From contig JAQCIK010000006.1 of the NCBI GenBank assembly GCA_027592035.1, forward strand, positions 33,591-97,590: 64,000 nt of DNA. The letters run 5' to 3'. The translations under genes and the position numbers were made by a program. Below, in pieces: positions 33,515-43,271 of this stretch. Source of the stretch: Casp-actino8 sp001510455. GTDB taxonomy: Bacteria; Actinomycetota; Acidimicrobiia; Acidimicrobiales; Ilumatobacteraceae. Positions within the stretch are counted from its first letter, which is position 1; every line of letters starts with the position of its first letter. The notes below the pieces were generated by a model. It was given only the letters and a program-made list of their open reading frames with translations, was not told where the DNA came from and ran no database searches.

Positions 33515-34741
33515 TCAGGTCTTGGCGCGGATGGAGACGATCTTGGTGGAGGCGTCATTCGCGTCGTCACCCTTTTCGTTGAGCAACTGTGAACGATCCT
33601 TGGCCGCCTCACGTTCCGCGCGCGCCGTGTCGGCTCGGGCGATCGCTGCCTCGGCCCCGTGCTCGTGAATGAACTCGGCCCACTCGACCAAAGCCTCGAC
33701 CATGTCGGCCTCGGGAACGACCGCGACGTTGCGCCCCTTCACGAACAGATGACCACGCTTGTTGCCGGCTGCGATTCCGAGATCGGCATCACGTGCCTCC
33801 CCTGGTCCGTTCACCACACATCCCATGACGGCCACCTGCAGCGGAATCTCGCGTTCTCCGAAGGCGTCCATGGCCCGTTTGGCCACGTCGATCACGTCGA
33901 TCTCGGCCCTCCCACAACTCGGACACGCGATGAGGTCGACGTTCTTTCGTTCGCGCAGTCCGAGTGATTCGAGCAGCTGACGACCGGCACGCGCCTCCTC
34001 GACCGGATCGGCGGTCAGGCTGTAGCGAATCGTGTCACCGATACCTTCCATGAGAAGAGTCGCAATTCCTGCCGTCGCCTTCACCAGACCCGCCGGTGGT
34101 GGACCCGCTTCGGTGACTCCCAAATGCAGCGGATGGCGAGTGGTCTCACTCAACTGACGGTACGCCTCGACCATCAACGGGACGTTCGACGCCTTCACCG
34201 AGATCTTGATCAGGTCGAAGTCGACTTCCTCGAAATAGGCGATCTCGCGAAGGGCCGATTCGACCATGGCCTCCGGAGTCACCTTTCCTCCGTACTTGTC
34301 GTAGAGCTCGGGATCGAGTGATCCACCATTCACGCCGATACGAATCGGAATCCCGCGATCGCGCGCCTCACTCGCCACCGCTTTGATGTGTTCGGGCTTA
34401 CGGATGTTGCCCGGATTGAGTCGCAGACCGTGCACACCGGCCTCCATCGCGGCCAAGGCCATCTTGTACTGATGATGGATGTCGGCAACGATCGGAATCG
34501 GTGACCTCGGCACGATGTGAGCGAGTCCTTCCGCGGCCTCGATCTCGTTGCACGTGCAACGCACGATGTCACAACCAGCCGCCGCCAAGGCGTAGATCTG
34601 CTGAAGGGTTCCCTCGACATCGGCGGTCTTGGTGATCGTCATCGACTGCACCGACACGGGTGCGTCCCCACCGACGGCGACTTTGCCGACGTGTATCTGG
34701 TTGGTGACTTTTCGCTCGTATCGCTGGGAGGTGAATTCCAT
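33515..34741 (-). CDS. ispG: 4-hydroxy-3-methylbut-2-enyl diphosphate synthase
   Basis: 4Fe-4S enzyme of the MEP isoprenoid pathway converting ME-cPP to HMBPP. 408 residues. The N-terminal TIM-barrel has VSVQSMTITKTADV and ADIHHQYKMALAAMEAG; the C-terminal cluster-binding domain has CPSCGR and GCVVNGPGE. A charged C-terminal tail (about 35 residues) is extra. It is 18 bp after rseP and two genes after dxr, so two MEP-pathway steps are in one operon. Confidence 0.95.
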   Translation of the reverse strand: MEFTSQRYERKVTNQIHVGKVAVGGDAPVSVQSMTITKTADVEGTLQQIYALAAAGCDIVRCTCNEIEAAEGLAHIVPRSPIPIVADIHHQYKMALAAMEAGVHGLRLNPGNIRKPEHIKAVASEARDRGIPIRIGVNGGSLDPELYDKYGGKVTPEAMVESALREIAYFEEVDFDLIKISVKASNVPLMVEAYRQLSETTRHPLHLGVTEAGPPPAGLVKATAGIATLLMEGIGDTIRYSLTADPVEEARAGRQLLESLGLRERKNVDLIACPSCGRAEIDVIDVAKRAMDAFGEREIPLQVAVMGCVVNGPGEARDADLGIAAGNKRGHLFVKGRNVAVVPEADMVEALVEWAEFIHEHGAEAAIARADTARAEREAAKDRSQLLNEKGDDANDASTKIVSIRAKT

Positions 34742-34759
34742 GAGATGTCGATTCGCGAT

Positions 34760-36028
34760 TCAGAAGGGCCGAGTGATGTCGAGGTAGAGACCGGTGAACG
34801 TCAAGAAGAGCAACATACCGAGAACGGCCACGGTCACCGGCCACAACTTCTCGACATTGGCTCGATAGATCCGTCCACCTCGTGATCGAATCCGTTCGTA
34901 GGTGGCGATCGCAGCATGCCCCCCGTCGAACGGAAGCATCGGGAACAGATTGAAGATTCCGACGAAGATGTTGATGGAGGCAAGGATCTCGAGGACGGCC
35001 CACAAGCCGTATTCCTCTCCGATGTCTCCAGCGATCATGGTGATACCCACCACCGTGGTGGGCCGAGTGGTCGGATCGGCGTCCTCGTTGGTGAGCTGCT
35101 CGATCTGATTGAACGGATTGGCAACAGTTGCGATGCCCTCGAAAGTCGCCCACACACTGCGAACCAGGTCGCCACCCACGTATCGCGCCGATTCCCAGAT
35201 CGGCAGCGACTCGCGAGCGAAGTCGTCGGATGCCACTCCCATGAAGCCGGGGCGGACCGCCTGGTCGACCGTGGAACCGGCATCCGGATCACCGACCGCG
35301 GCCAAGGTCAACGATGTCGAGAAGATCGTTCCGTCCCGTTCGATGTCGACTGCGATCGTGTCTCCGGCCGACCGCGATCTCACGTACTCGCGCATCCCCT
35401 GAGTGGTGGTGATGTCGAGGCCGTCGATCCGACGAATGACGTCGTCGACCGCGATTCCCGCCGACAGCGCCGGAGATCCCGTCGACACACCCGTGACGCG
35501 CACGTCACCGGTCTCTTGGAACCGTCCACCGATCGTGTACACGCCGAGGAGAAGGAGCACGGCGATGATGCCGTGCATCAGCGAACCAGCGGTGATCACG
35601 AGCATGCGCCAGCGATACGGCTTGTTGACGTAAGCGACGTCTTCGTCGCCCTCGTCGACGGGGTCGAGATTGTTCATCCCGACGATGCGCACGAACGCAC
35701 CGAGCGGCAGAGCCCGTACGCCGTACTCGACACCGTTGCGATGCATGCTCCAGAGTCGGGGGCCGAAGCCCATGAAGAACTGAGTTCTCTTCATACCGGC
35801 CCAGCCGGCCGTGACGAAGTGTCCGACCTCATGGAGGAACACCGACACGAGGAGACCGAAGACGAGGAGCAGACTCCAAGGATTCTCGAGTCCGAGCCAC
35901 ACAAGTAGGGCGAGGATCACGAGACCGGAGACGATCGCGGTCGACCGGGGCGACCGCGATTCTTCGGGTCGGTCCTCGGTGGAGCCCCCGGCCATCATCT
36001 CGTCCCGAAACGACTTGTAGAGAGTCAT
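34760..36028 (-). CDS. rseP: Site-2 intramembrane metalloprotease RseP/Rip1-like
   Basis: Membrane zinc protease that cleaves transmembrane anti-sigma or signalling proteins. 422 residues. The HEVGH motif (His66, Glu67, His70) lies in the first catalytic TM, a PDZ domain (about 170-260) follows, and the third ligand Asp is in NLFPMLPFDGGH near residue 375. About four TM segments plus an N-terminal hydrophilic stretch. Start codon overlaps the dxr stop (ATGA). The dxr-rseP-ispG order is common in Actinomycetota (Rv2868c-2870c). Confidence 0.94.
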   Translation of the reverse strand: MTLYKSFRDEMMAGGSTEDRPEESRSPRSTAIVSGLVILALLVWLGLENPWSLLLVFGLLVSVFLHEVGHFVTAGWAGMKRTQFFMGFGPRLWSMHRNGVEYGVRALPLGAFVRIVGMNNLDPVDEGDEDVAYVNKPYRWRMLVITAGSLMHGIIAVLLLLGVYTIGGRFQETGDVRVTGVSTGSPALSAGIAVDDVIRRIDGLDITTTQGMREYVRSRSAGDTIAVDIERDGTIFSTSLTLAAVGDPDAGSTVDQAVRPGFMGVASDDFARESLPIWESARYVGGDLVRSVWATFEGIATVANPFNQIEQLTNEDADPTTRPTTVVGITMIAGDIGEEYGLWAVLEILASINIFVGIFNLFPMLPFDGGHAAIATYERIRSRGGRIYRANVEKLWPVTVAVLGMLLFLTFTGLYLDITRPF

Positions 36029-37200
36029 GCCCTCACTCCGCTCAGCACTCGATCGGCGGCCTCACGTCCGAGGCGATCGGCCTCGATCACGTGATCGACC
36101 GTCAGATCTTCGAATCGAACGCCACGCTCGTCGTGATGATCGAGAGCCGCCTCGACCGTGGCCACGATGTCGACCCACCGAATCCGCCCAGCCAAGAAGG
36201 CCTCCACGGCGATCTCGTTGGCCGCCGACATGAAGGCCGGCGCCGTTCCGCCCCGACGGCCGGCCGCGTACGCGAGTGACAATCCGCGAAACGTCGTCAG
36301 ATCGGGTTCGGCGAAATCGAGACGGGACAACTGACCCCAATCGATTCGCCCGAACGGGGTGACGATACGTTCGGGATGCGCAAGCGCGTATCCGATGGGC
36401 AGACGCATGTCGGGCAGGCTCAGTTGCGCCATGGTGCATCCATCGGTGAACTCGACCATCGAATGAACGATCGACTGCGGATGCACCACGACCTCGATTC
36501 GGTCGTAGTCGACGTCGAACAGTTCGTGAGCCTCGATCACTTCGAGACCCTTGTTCATGAGCGTCGACGAATCGACGGTGATCTTGGGACCCATGCTCCA
36601 GGTGGGGTGAGCCAAGGCGTCGTCGACGGTCACCTGCGAGAGATCGGCGAGATTGCGCCCTCGGAACGGACCACCACTCGCTGTGAGAACGATGCGCGAC
36701 ACCTCGACACCAGCGCGAATCGTCGACCGCAGGCACTGGTGAACCGCACAGTGCTCACTGTCGACCGGGACGATCTCGGCACCAGGGGTGGCTCGAAGCG
36801 GCCTGACCACTGGCCCGGCGGCGATGAGCGATTCCTTGTTGGCGAGAGCGAGTCGGCGTCCGGCTCCGAGAGTTCGCATCGTGATCGGCAATCCGGCAAA
36901 GCCCACGACTGCGTTGACCACGACGTCGCATTCGAACGTCGGATCTCCGATGACGTCGGCCAAGGACTCGACCACCTGCACACCCGGGAGAGCCGACGAC
37001 ACTTCCGACCGCCGGGCCGAATCGTCGACCGCGACGACGCGCGGCGAGAACTCTCGAGCTTGTTCGACGAGGAGTTCGATCGACGATGACACGCTGAGTG
37101 CCACCACGTCGTACCGATCGCGCTCGGAACGAACGACGTCGAGGGTCTGAGTCCCGATCGAACCGGACGAGCCGGCCACGGCCACGCGGGTGATGTTCAT
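36025..37200 (-). CDS. dxr: 1-deoxy-D-xylulose 5-phosphate reductoisomerase
   Basis: NADPH-dependent second step of the MEP pathway. 391 residues. The N-terminal GSSGSIGTQTLDV nucleotide loop, the LALANKESLIAAG stretch, the DSEHCAVHQCL active-site loop and the HPTWSMGPKITVDSSTLMNKGLEVIEAHELF motif are all present. Translationally coupled to rseP. No frame anomalies. Confidence 0.96.
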   Translation of the reverse strand: MNITRVAVAGSSGSIGTQTLDVVRSERDRYDVVALSVSSSIELLVEQAREFSPRVVAVDDSARRSEVSSALPGVQVVESLADVIGDPTFECDVVVNAVVGFAGLPITMRTLGAGRRLALANKESLIAAGPVVRPLRATPGAEIVPVDSEHCAVHQCLRSTIRAGVEVSRIVLTASGGPFRGRNLADLSQVTVDDALAHPTWSMGPKITVDSSTLMNKGLEVIEAHELFDVDYDRIEVVVHPQSIVHSMVEFTDGCTMAQLSLPDMRLPIGYALAHPERIVTPFGRIDWGQLSRLDFAEPDLTTFRGLSLAYAAGRRGGTAPAFMSAANEIAVEAFLAGRIRWVDIVATVEAALDHHDERGVRFEDLTVDHVIEADRLGREAADRVLSGVRA

Positions 37201-37308
37201 GACACCAGCATTCTCGCACCGGACCCGGTCGACGAGACCGTCGGGCCCACGATCACGTCGTGACGTTCACGACGAGGCACTCGATCACGACGGGACGGTC
37301 CCGAGTCC

Positions 37309-38844
37309 TCAGGATGCGTAGGGTTCGAGCACCTGGAGCAGGTAATACGCCGCCGGCAGGACGAAGAGGAATCCATCGAAGCGATCGAGGACTCCACCAT
37401 GACCCGGGACGATCGTGCCGAAATCCTTGATCTCGAGGTTCCGCTTGAACATCGACTCGAAGTAGTCGCCAGCCGGAGCGAGGATCAGAATCACGATGGC
37501 CAGCAGAAGGGCCTCGCCGAGATCGTTCCACGTGTCGCTCTGCAGGCTGACCACCCAGACGGCCACGACGGTGGCCACGGCACCACCGAGGAAACCTTCC
37601 AACGTCTTGTTGGGACTGATCCATTCGCGCAACGGTGTGCGTCCGGCCGCCGAGCCGACGAACAGTGCGCCAACATCGTTGGCCACCACACCGACGGCGA
37701 GAACGAACAACGTGTCGGTGCCGACGTTCGGGAGACCCGGAACATTGGACACACCGGCCAAGAGCGCCGCGTACGAGCCCATGAGTCCGATCCACATCAC
37801 ACCGAGTGACGTGATCGCCATGTTCGGCATGGGACTCTGCAGACTCTCCCCTCCGATGAAGGTGATACCGGCCGCCATCAACGCCAGCACCATCACCAAC
37901 GGAAGCGCCGATTCACCGACCCAGTAGGCCGCGAGTGGGCCTCCGATGGCGGCGAGAATTCCGATGATCGTGGCCGGTCGGTACCCCCGCTCGGTCACCT
38001 TGTCGAAGAACTCGATGGCGGCCAGACCGCACACCAGAACGACGATCGCCAACACGGCCACCGGCTTCCAGAGCAAGGCGCCGATGAAGGCGGCGGCGAT
38101 GATGAGGCCAACGGCGACGGCCGTCGGCATGTCGCGGCCGGCTGTCCCACGAGACGACGTCCCCACCCCGGCGGATTTCGAACCCGACTTCGACGACGAC
38201 TTCGATCCCGTCGGACGTGAGGTCGGACGCGAACCGCTGTCGGGACGGGCCGTCGGGCGGCTGCCCCCGGTGTCGTCACGTCGGGCCCCCGCCGGCGCCC
38301 GACGGGTTTCGGTGGTGTCGCCCGATCGGCGCACACCTCCTGACGATTCGAGACCGCTCGACCCTCGGACCGCACCTCCCGAGGGATCACGGCGAACTCC
38401 GCCCGAGGCGTCGCGACCCGACGTTTCACCGAGCCGTACTCGCGGACGGTTGCCACTGGTGTCGTCTCGTCCCACGGGTTCGCTCGGAGCCGCACGATCA
38501 GGAACCGGGCGCGGCGCGGTACCCGAATACGAACCCCAGATGTCGACATCGTCGTCACTCGAGCGGGCCGCCGAGCCCGTCGACACCGGAGCGGTCGGTT
38601 CGTCGGTCGGACGCGGACGCGATCCGGAGGGTGAATCGGGGAACAGTCGCGGCAACTCACCCGTGGCCGGTTCGGTCCAGTGCGGCAACTGGCCGGTGTC
38701 GGCCCCGAAAGTCAACGGAGCGTCGGTCGTGCCCTCGGTGGGCTCGTCATCGGAGAAGCGCAGTTCACCGAAGTCGTCGTCGGGAGCCTCGTCGCGTTCG
38801 CCTTGTCCCCCGTCGCCGGTACGGCGCCACATGTCGTCGCTCAT
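37309..38844 (-). CDS. cdsA: Phosphatidate cytidylyltransferase with a long disordered N-terminal extension
   Basis: Makes CDP-diacylglycerol for phospholipid synthesis in the membrane. The C-terminal 270 residues carry about eight TM segments and the signature SPNKTLEGFLGG ... KDFGTIVPGHGGVLDRFD. The first about 238 residues are hydrophilic, rich in Arg, Ser, Asp, Pro and Gly (for example TSRPTGSKSSSKSGSKS), and lack any recognisable domain; typical CdsA is about 270-300 residues. The start is supported by GGGAGG 5 nt before the ATG, so the extension is probably translated. Downstream of frr by 15 bp. Confidence 0.92.
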   Translation of the reverse strand: MSDDMWRRTGDGGQGERDEAPDDDFGELRFSDDEPTEGTTDAPLTFGADTGQLPHWTEPATGELPRLFPDSPSGSRPRPTDEPTAPVSTGSAARSSDDDVDIWGSYSGTAPRPVPDRAAPSEPVGRDDTSGNRPRVRLGETSGRDASGGVRRDPSGGAVRGSSGLESSGGVRRSGDTTETRRAPAGARRDDTGGSRPTARPDSGSRPTSRPTGSKSSSKSGSKSAGVGTSSRGTAGRDMPTAVAVGLIIAAAFIGALLWKPVAVLAIVVLVCGLAAIEFFDKVTERGYRPATIIGILAAIGGPLAAYWVGESALPLVMVLALMAAGITFIGGESLQSPMPNMAITSLGVMWIGLMGSYAALLAGVSNVPGLPNVGTDTLFVLAVGVVANDVGALFVGSAAGRTPLREWISPNKTLEGFLGGAVATVVAVWVVSLQSDTWNDLGEALLLAIVILILAPAGDYFESMFKRNLEIKDFGTIVPGHGGVLDRFDGFLFVLPAAYYLLQVLEPYAS

Positions 38845-38859
38845 CGATTCCTCCCGCTC

Positions 38860-39417
38860 TCAGACTTCGAGCAGTTCCTGCTCTTTCTTGCTCACGGCCT
38901 GGTCGATTTTCTCGACGTGGTCGTGCGTGATCTTGTCGAGCTCTTTCTCGGCTCGTTCGAGTTCGTCGGCGGAGATCTCCCCGCCCTTTTCTGCTGACTC
39001 GAGGCTCTTGCGGACGTCGCGACGCACGTTGCGCACGGCCACCCGACCGTCCTCCCCCATATTCTTCACCAACTTCACGTAGTCACGGCGCCTCTCCTCG
39101 GTGAGAGCCGGAAAGTTGAGCCGGATAACCGTGCCATCGTTGGTGGGTGAAATGCCGAGATCGGAGTCTCGGATCGCCTTCTCGATGGCGCCAAGAGCCC
39201 CTCTGTCATGGGGTTTCACCACCAGCATGCGGGCCTCGGGCACCTGGAAACCGGCCAGTTGCTGGAGCGGAACGTCGGACCCGTAGTACGAGACCATCAG
39301 CTTTTCGACCAGAGCCGGCGAGGCTCGTCCGGTGCGCACCGTGGTGAACTGGGACTGGACGTGCCCCACTGCCTTGTCCATCTTCTCGATGGCTTCGAGG
39401 AGCGAGTCGTCAATCAC
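38860..39417 (-). CDS. frr: Ribosome recycling factor
   Basis: Splits post-termination ribosomes together with EF-G. 185 residues, exactly the family size. The N-terminal MDKAVGHVQSQFTTVRTGRASPALVEKL and the C-terminal TEERRRDYVKLVKNMGEDGRVAVRNVRRD blocks are diagnostic. It begins with GTG overlapping the pyrH stop by 4 nt (GTGA), so it is coupled to pyrH. Confidence 0.96.
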   Translation of the reverse strand: MIDDSLLEAIEKMDKAVGHVQSQFTTVRTGRASPALVEKLMVSYYGSDVPLQQLAGFQVPEARMLVVKPHDRGALGAIEKAIRDSDLGISPTNDGTVIRLNFPALTEERRRDYVKLVKNMGEDGRVAVRNVRRDVRKSLESAEKGGEISADELERAEKELDKITHDHVEKIDQAVSKKEQELLEV

Positions 39418-40166
39418 CCGACCAGCGTACCGACGGGTCGACCCTCCAGAACGGACCGGATGTTCCCCGGCGTGCTGACGTCGAACACGACGATCGGGAT
39501 GCGGTTGTCCCGGCAGAAGGCGATGGCCGTGGCATCCATGACCCGGAGTTCCTTCTCGATCACTTCTTTGTGGGAGACCCGGTCGTAGCGCGTCGCTGAC
39601 GGATCGAGCTTCGGATCGGCCGTGTACACGCCGTCGACACCGGAGTGCGTTCCCTTCAAAATGGCTTCGGCGTCGATCTCGGCGGCGCGGAGAGCCGCTG
39701 CCGTATCGGTGGTGAAGAACGGGTTCCCGGTGCCACCGGCGAAAATCACGACCCGACCCTTCTCCATGTGCCGTTCGGCGCGTCGGCGGATGTACGGCTC
39801 GGCCACCTTGGGCATCTCGACGGCCGTCATCACCCGACTGTGCTGACCCACTCGTTCGAGGGCGTCCTGCAACGCGAGGCCGTTCATGACCGTGGCGATC
39901 ATTCCCATGAAGTCGGCCTGCGCCTGATCCATGCCTTGGCCCGCGCCTTTCAGACCGCGCCAGAAGTTGCCACCGCCGACGACGATCGCCACGTCGACCC
40001 CGAGGTCGTCGCGCACCGCCTTGATCTCGGTGGCGACCTGTTGGAGCGTGTTGGTGTCGAGGCCGAACCCGGAGGGCTCAGCCAACGCCTCACCCGACAA
40101 TTTCAGAACGACCCGCTTCCAGCGGGGACGAGTCTCGCTGGTGCCGCTGGTCGTTCGGTCGGTCAT
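39414..40166 (-). CDS. pyrH: UMP kinase
   Basis: Amino-acid-kinase-fold enzyme converting UMP to UDP. 250 residues. The core has RVVLKLSGEALA, VGGGNFWRG, FAGGTGNPFFTTDTAAALRA and GVDGVYTADPK. The ATG at 40166 was chosen because the open frame to 40409 is low-complexity shadow of tsf. An N-terminal tail of about 15 residues precedes the first strand. It lies 7 bp after tsf. Confidence 0.95.
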   Translation of the reverse strand: MTDRTTSGTSETRPRWKRVVLKLSGEALAEPSGFGLDTNTLQQVATEIKAVRDDLGVDVAIVVGGGNFWRGLKGAGQGMDQAQADFMGMIATVMNGLALQDALERVGQHSRVMTAVEMPKVAEPYIRRRAERHMEKGRVVIFAGGTGNPFFTTDTAAALRAAEIDAEAILKGTHSGVDGVYTADPKLDPSATRYDRVSHKEVIEKELRVMDATAIAFCRDNRIPIVVFDVSTPGNIRSVLEGRPVGTLVG

Positions 40167-40173
40167 CGCAGTC

Positions 40174-40961
40174 TCAGCCGATCTCCACCTGTGCGTACGA
40201 CACGACCGAAGCCGAACCGAGCACCTGCTGAACCGACTGCTTGTCGTCCTTCGCGTACGGCTGCTCGAGCAGGCACACGTCCTTGAAGAAGCCGTTGATG
40301 CGACCCTCGACGATCTTCGGGATCGCCGCATCGGGCTTGCCCTCGTTACGCGTGATGGTCTCGAGTGTGGCGCGTTCCTTGTCGACCTCGGCCGCCGGAA
40401 CGTCGTCACGCTTCAAGTACTTCGGACGAGCGAAGGCGATGTGCACGGCGATGTCGTGAGCCAGGTCGACGTTTCCTCCGGCGATCTCGACGAGAACGGC
40501 GTTCACACCTCGGCCACCCTGGATGTGCTGGTAGCTGTCGAGAACATTGCCGGCCGCGGCTTCGATACGAACGACTTCACCGAGTTCGATCTTTTCCTTC
40601 AGCGTGATCTTGAGATCTTCGAGCGTCGCGCTGCGCTCGGCCACGGCTGCTTCACCCTTGTCGGCGACCAGATCGGCGAGCGCTTCGGCCTCGGCCTTGA
40701 ACTGGTCGCTACCGGCCACGAAGTCGGTCTCGCACTTCAACTTCACGATCGAGCCCACGTTGCCCTTCACGACCAGAGCGACGACACCTTGAGTGTTTTC
40801 GCGATCGTCGCGCTTTGCCGAGGCAGCGAGACCCTTTTCGCGGAGCCACTGCTTGGCGGCTTCCATGTCGCCATCGGTCGACTCGAGAGCCTTCTTGCAA
40901 TCCATCATTCCGGCACCCGACGACTGACGCAGGGCCTGTACATCTTTGGCAGTGAACGACA

Positions 40962-40962
<1 letters not shown>
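40174..40962 (-). CDS. tsf: Translation elongation factor Ts
   Basis: Guanine-nucleotide exchange factor for EF-Tu. 262 residues, slightly shorter than the E. coli form. The N-terminal UBA-like domain VQALRQSSGAGMMDCKKAL and the core CETDFVAGSDQF (TDFV exchange motif) are clear. Its ATG shares one base with the rpsB stop (TGATG), giving tight coupling. Confidence 0.96.
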
Positions 40963-41837
<875 letters not shown>

Positions 41838-41978
41838 GGTGATCTGTCCTCCTGTTCTGCGGTTGCCGGCACGCCATCTCGCGCCTCCCGAGAGAGACGA
41901 CCGCAGATGAGCGACGTGCAGTGATGACGGAACTCGACACGAGTGACGAGCCAGCCCGTTTCCGGACCGTCCGACAGA

Positions 41979-42461
41979 CTACCTGGTCAGCGAACAGACC
42001 CCACGGGTGCCGACCGGGAATGCCGAGCGAAATCCGAGGGGTACGAGGCGGGCGCGGCGACGTCGTGGACGCCCGAGATAGGGCTCCGGATCCACGTGAA
42101 CGACCGATCCCGATCGAGAGATCACCCGCACGCTGAGCGAGACACTGTCACCGGCTGCCACGCCGAGACGTCGGCCCTGGTTCACGGTTCGCCCACGTCG
42201 CACCGAGCCGGAGATCGAGTCGAGTCCTCCCACGGTCACGAGCCGCCCGGCCACCTCGACCGTCACGTATCCCACCCCGGCCACTGCGCCTCGGAAATGG
42301 ACGGTCCCCGACGCCGGAGACACCACCTCGTCGCCGGGTGAGGACCGAAAGTCGACCGCCTGATTACCCGGGCAGAACGGGCAGGCCGGAGCGACGAATC
42401 GACTCTCGACCGGTCCGTCCACCGGCGGGATCAGACATAGCGAGACGAGGAGGGCCCACAC
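41979..42461 (-). CDS. Degenerate LytM/M23-like exported protein
   Basis: About 160 residues. After a hydrophobic N-terminus comes a recognisable M23 (LytM) core: AVDFRSSPGDEVVSPASGTV, GVGYVTVEVAG, and SLSVRVISRSGSVVHVDPEPYLG. The metal-binding residues are gone: the first ligand His is Gln in NQAVDF, GHL reads GGL, and the HLH of the catalytic strand reads SLS. It is therefore probably a non-catalytic peptidoglycan-binding or regulatory domain. Location between whiG and rpsB matches the M23 gene found there in Streptomyces. The start (GTG) is uncertain because it lies inside a hairpin and has no clean Shine-Dalgarno. Confidence 0.65.
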   Translation of the reverse strand: MWALLVSLCLIPPVDGPVESRFVAPACPFCPGNQAVDFRSSPGDEVVSPASGTVHFRGAVAGVGYVTVEVAGRLVTVGGLDSISGSVRRGRTVNQGRRLGVAAGDSVSLSVRVISRSGSVVHVDPEPYLGRPRRRRARLVPLGFRSAFPVGTRGVCSLTR

Positions 42462-42478
42462 CTCGCAAGGTGGGGGCC
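42453..42478 (-). terminator. Hairpin after whiG, spanning the proposed LytM start
   Basis: 11-bp arms (42453-42463 and 42468-42478) with one mismatch and a 4-nt loop, starting 3 bp beyond the whiG stop. No U-tract. It could end whiG transcripts or hide the GTG of the next gene. Confidence 0.5.
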
Positions 42479-42480
42479 GG

Positions 42481-43257
42481 TCAGGGCAGTCCGGCGGCAG
42501 TGAGTCGGGATCTCAGCATGAGGACGGCCTTCGAGTGGATCTGCGACACACGACTCTCGGTCACTCCGAGCACGTCCCCGATCTCCGACAGGGTCATTCC
42601 TTCGTCGTAGTACAGGGCGACGACCGTGCGTTCGCGTTCGGGAAGTTCGCGCACCTGAGCCCGCATCGCCGAACGAACTTCACGATCCTCCAGGACCGAA
42701 TCGGGACCCTGTTCGGGCGAGGCCGGCAATTGTCGTGACTCTCCGTCGCCGGACACGACATGGTCGAGGGGTCCGACGTTGGCCACTGCCACCGCACTCA
42801 ACCATTTCTGCAATTCCTCGTCGTCGATCCCGAGATGGGCGGCGATTTCGGCATCCTCCGGAGCCCGCTTCAATTCGTTGCCGAGAAACGAGATGGCCTG
42901 TTCGATCTGTCGAGAACGTTGGCGAACCGTTCGCGGCACCCAGTCGATCGCGCGAAGCCCGTCGAGAATCGCCCCCTTGATCCGAGGGACCGCGAAGGTC
43001 TCGAACTTGAATCCACGATCCGGCTCGAAACGGTCGACGGCATCCATGAGACCGAAGATGCCGGTACCGATGAGTTCACCCGTGTCGACTCCGGCCGGCA
43101 GTCCGGCCGCCACTCGGCCGGCCACGAATTTCACGAGGGGTGAGTAGTGCACGATCAACTGATCTCGCGCCGCCTCGTCGCGGTCGGAGGTCCAACGAGC
43201 CCAGGCCCGATGAATGGCCGGGGTGTCGCGAGACGGCTTGTCGTCGGGTTCGGGCAT
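42481..43257 (-). CDS. whiG: FliA/WhiG-family RNA polymerase sigma factor
   Basis: 258-residue sigma-70 group 3 factor. Region 2 (LIVHYSPLVKFVAGRVAAGLPAGVDTGELIGTGIFGLMDAVDRFEPDRGFKFETFAVPRIKGAILDGL), region 3 (RQRSRQIEQAISFLGNELKRAPEDAEIA...) and region 4 (VVALYYDEGMTLSEIGDVLGVTESRVSQIHSKA) are all present. The family drives motility genes in many bacteria and sporulation in Streptomyces. The flanking xerC and rpsB-tsf match the Streptomyces whiG neighbourhood, so WhiG orthology is likely; the target regulon here is unknown. Confidence 0.9.
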   Translation of the reverse strand: MPEPDDKPSRDTPAIHRAWARWTSDRDEAARDQLIVHYSPLVKFVAGRVAAGLPAGVDTGELIGTGIFGLMDAVDRFEPDRGFKFETFAVPRIKGAILDGLRAIDWVPRTVRQRSRQIEQAISFLGNELKRAPEDAEIAAHLGIDDEELQKWLSAVAVANVGPLDHVVSGDGESRQLPASPEQGPDSVLEDREVRSAMRAQVRELPERERTVVALYYDEGMTLSEIGDVLGVTESRVSQIHSKAVLMLRSRLTAAGLP

Positions 43258-43271
43258 GGGGAAGAAACGAT

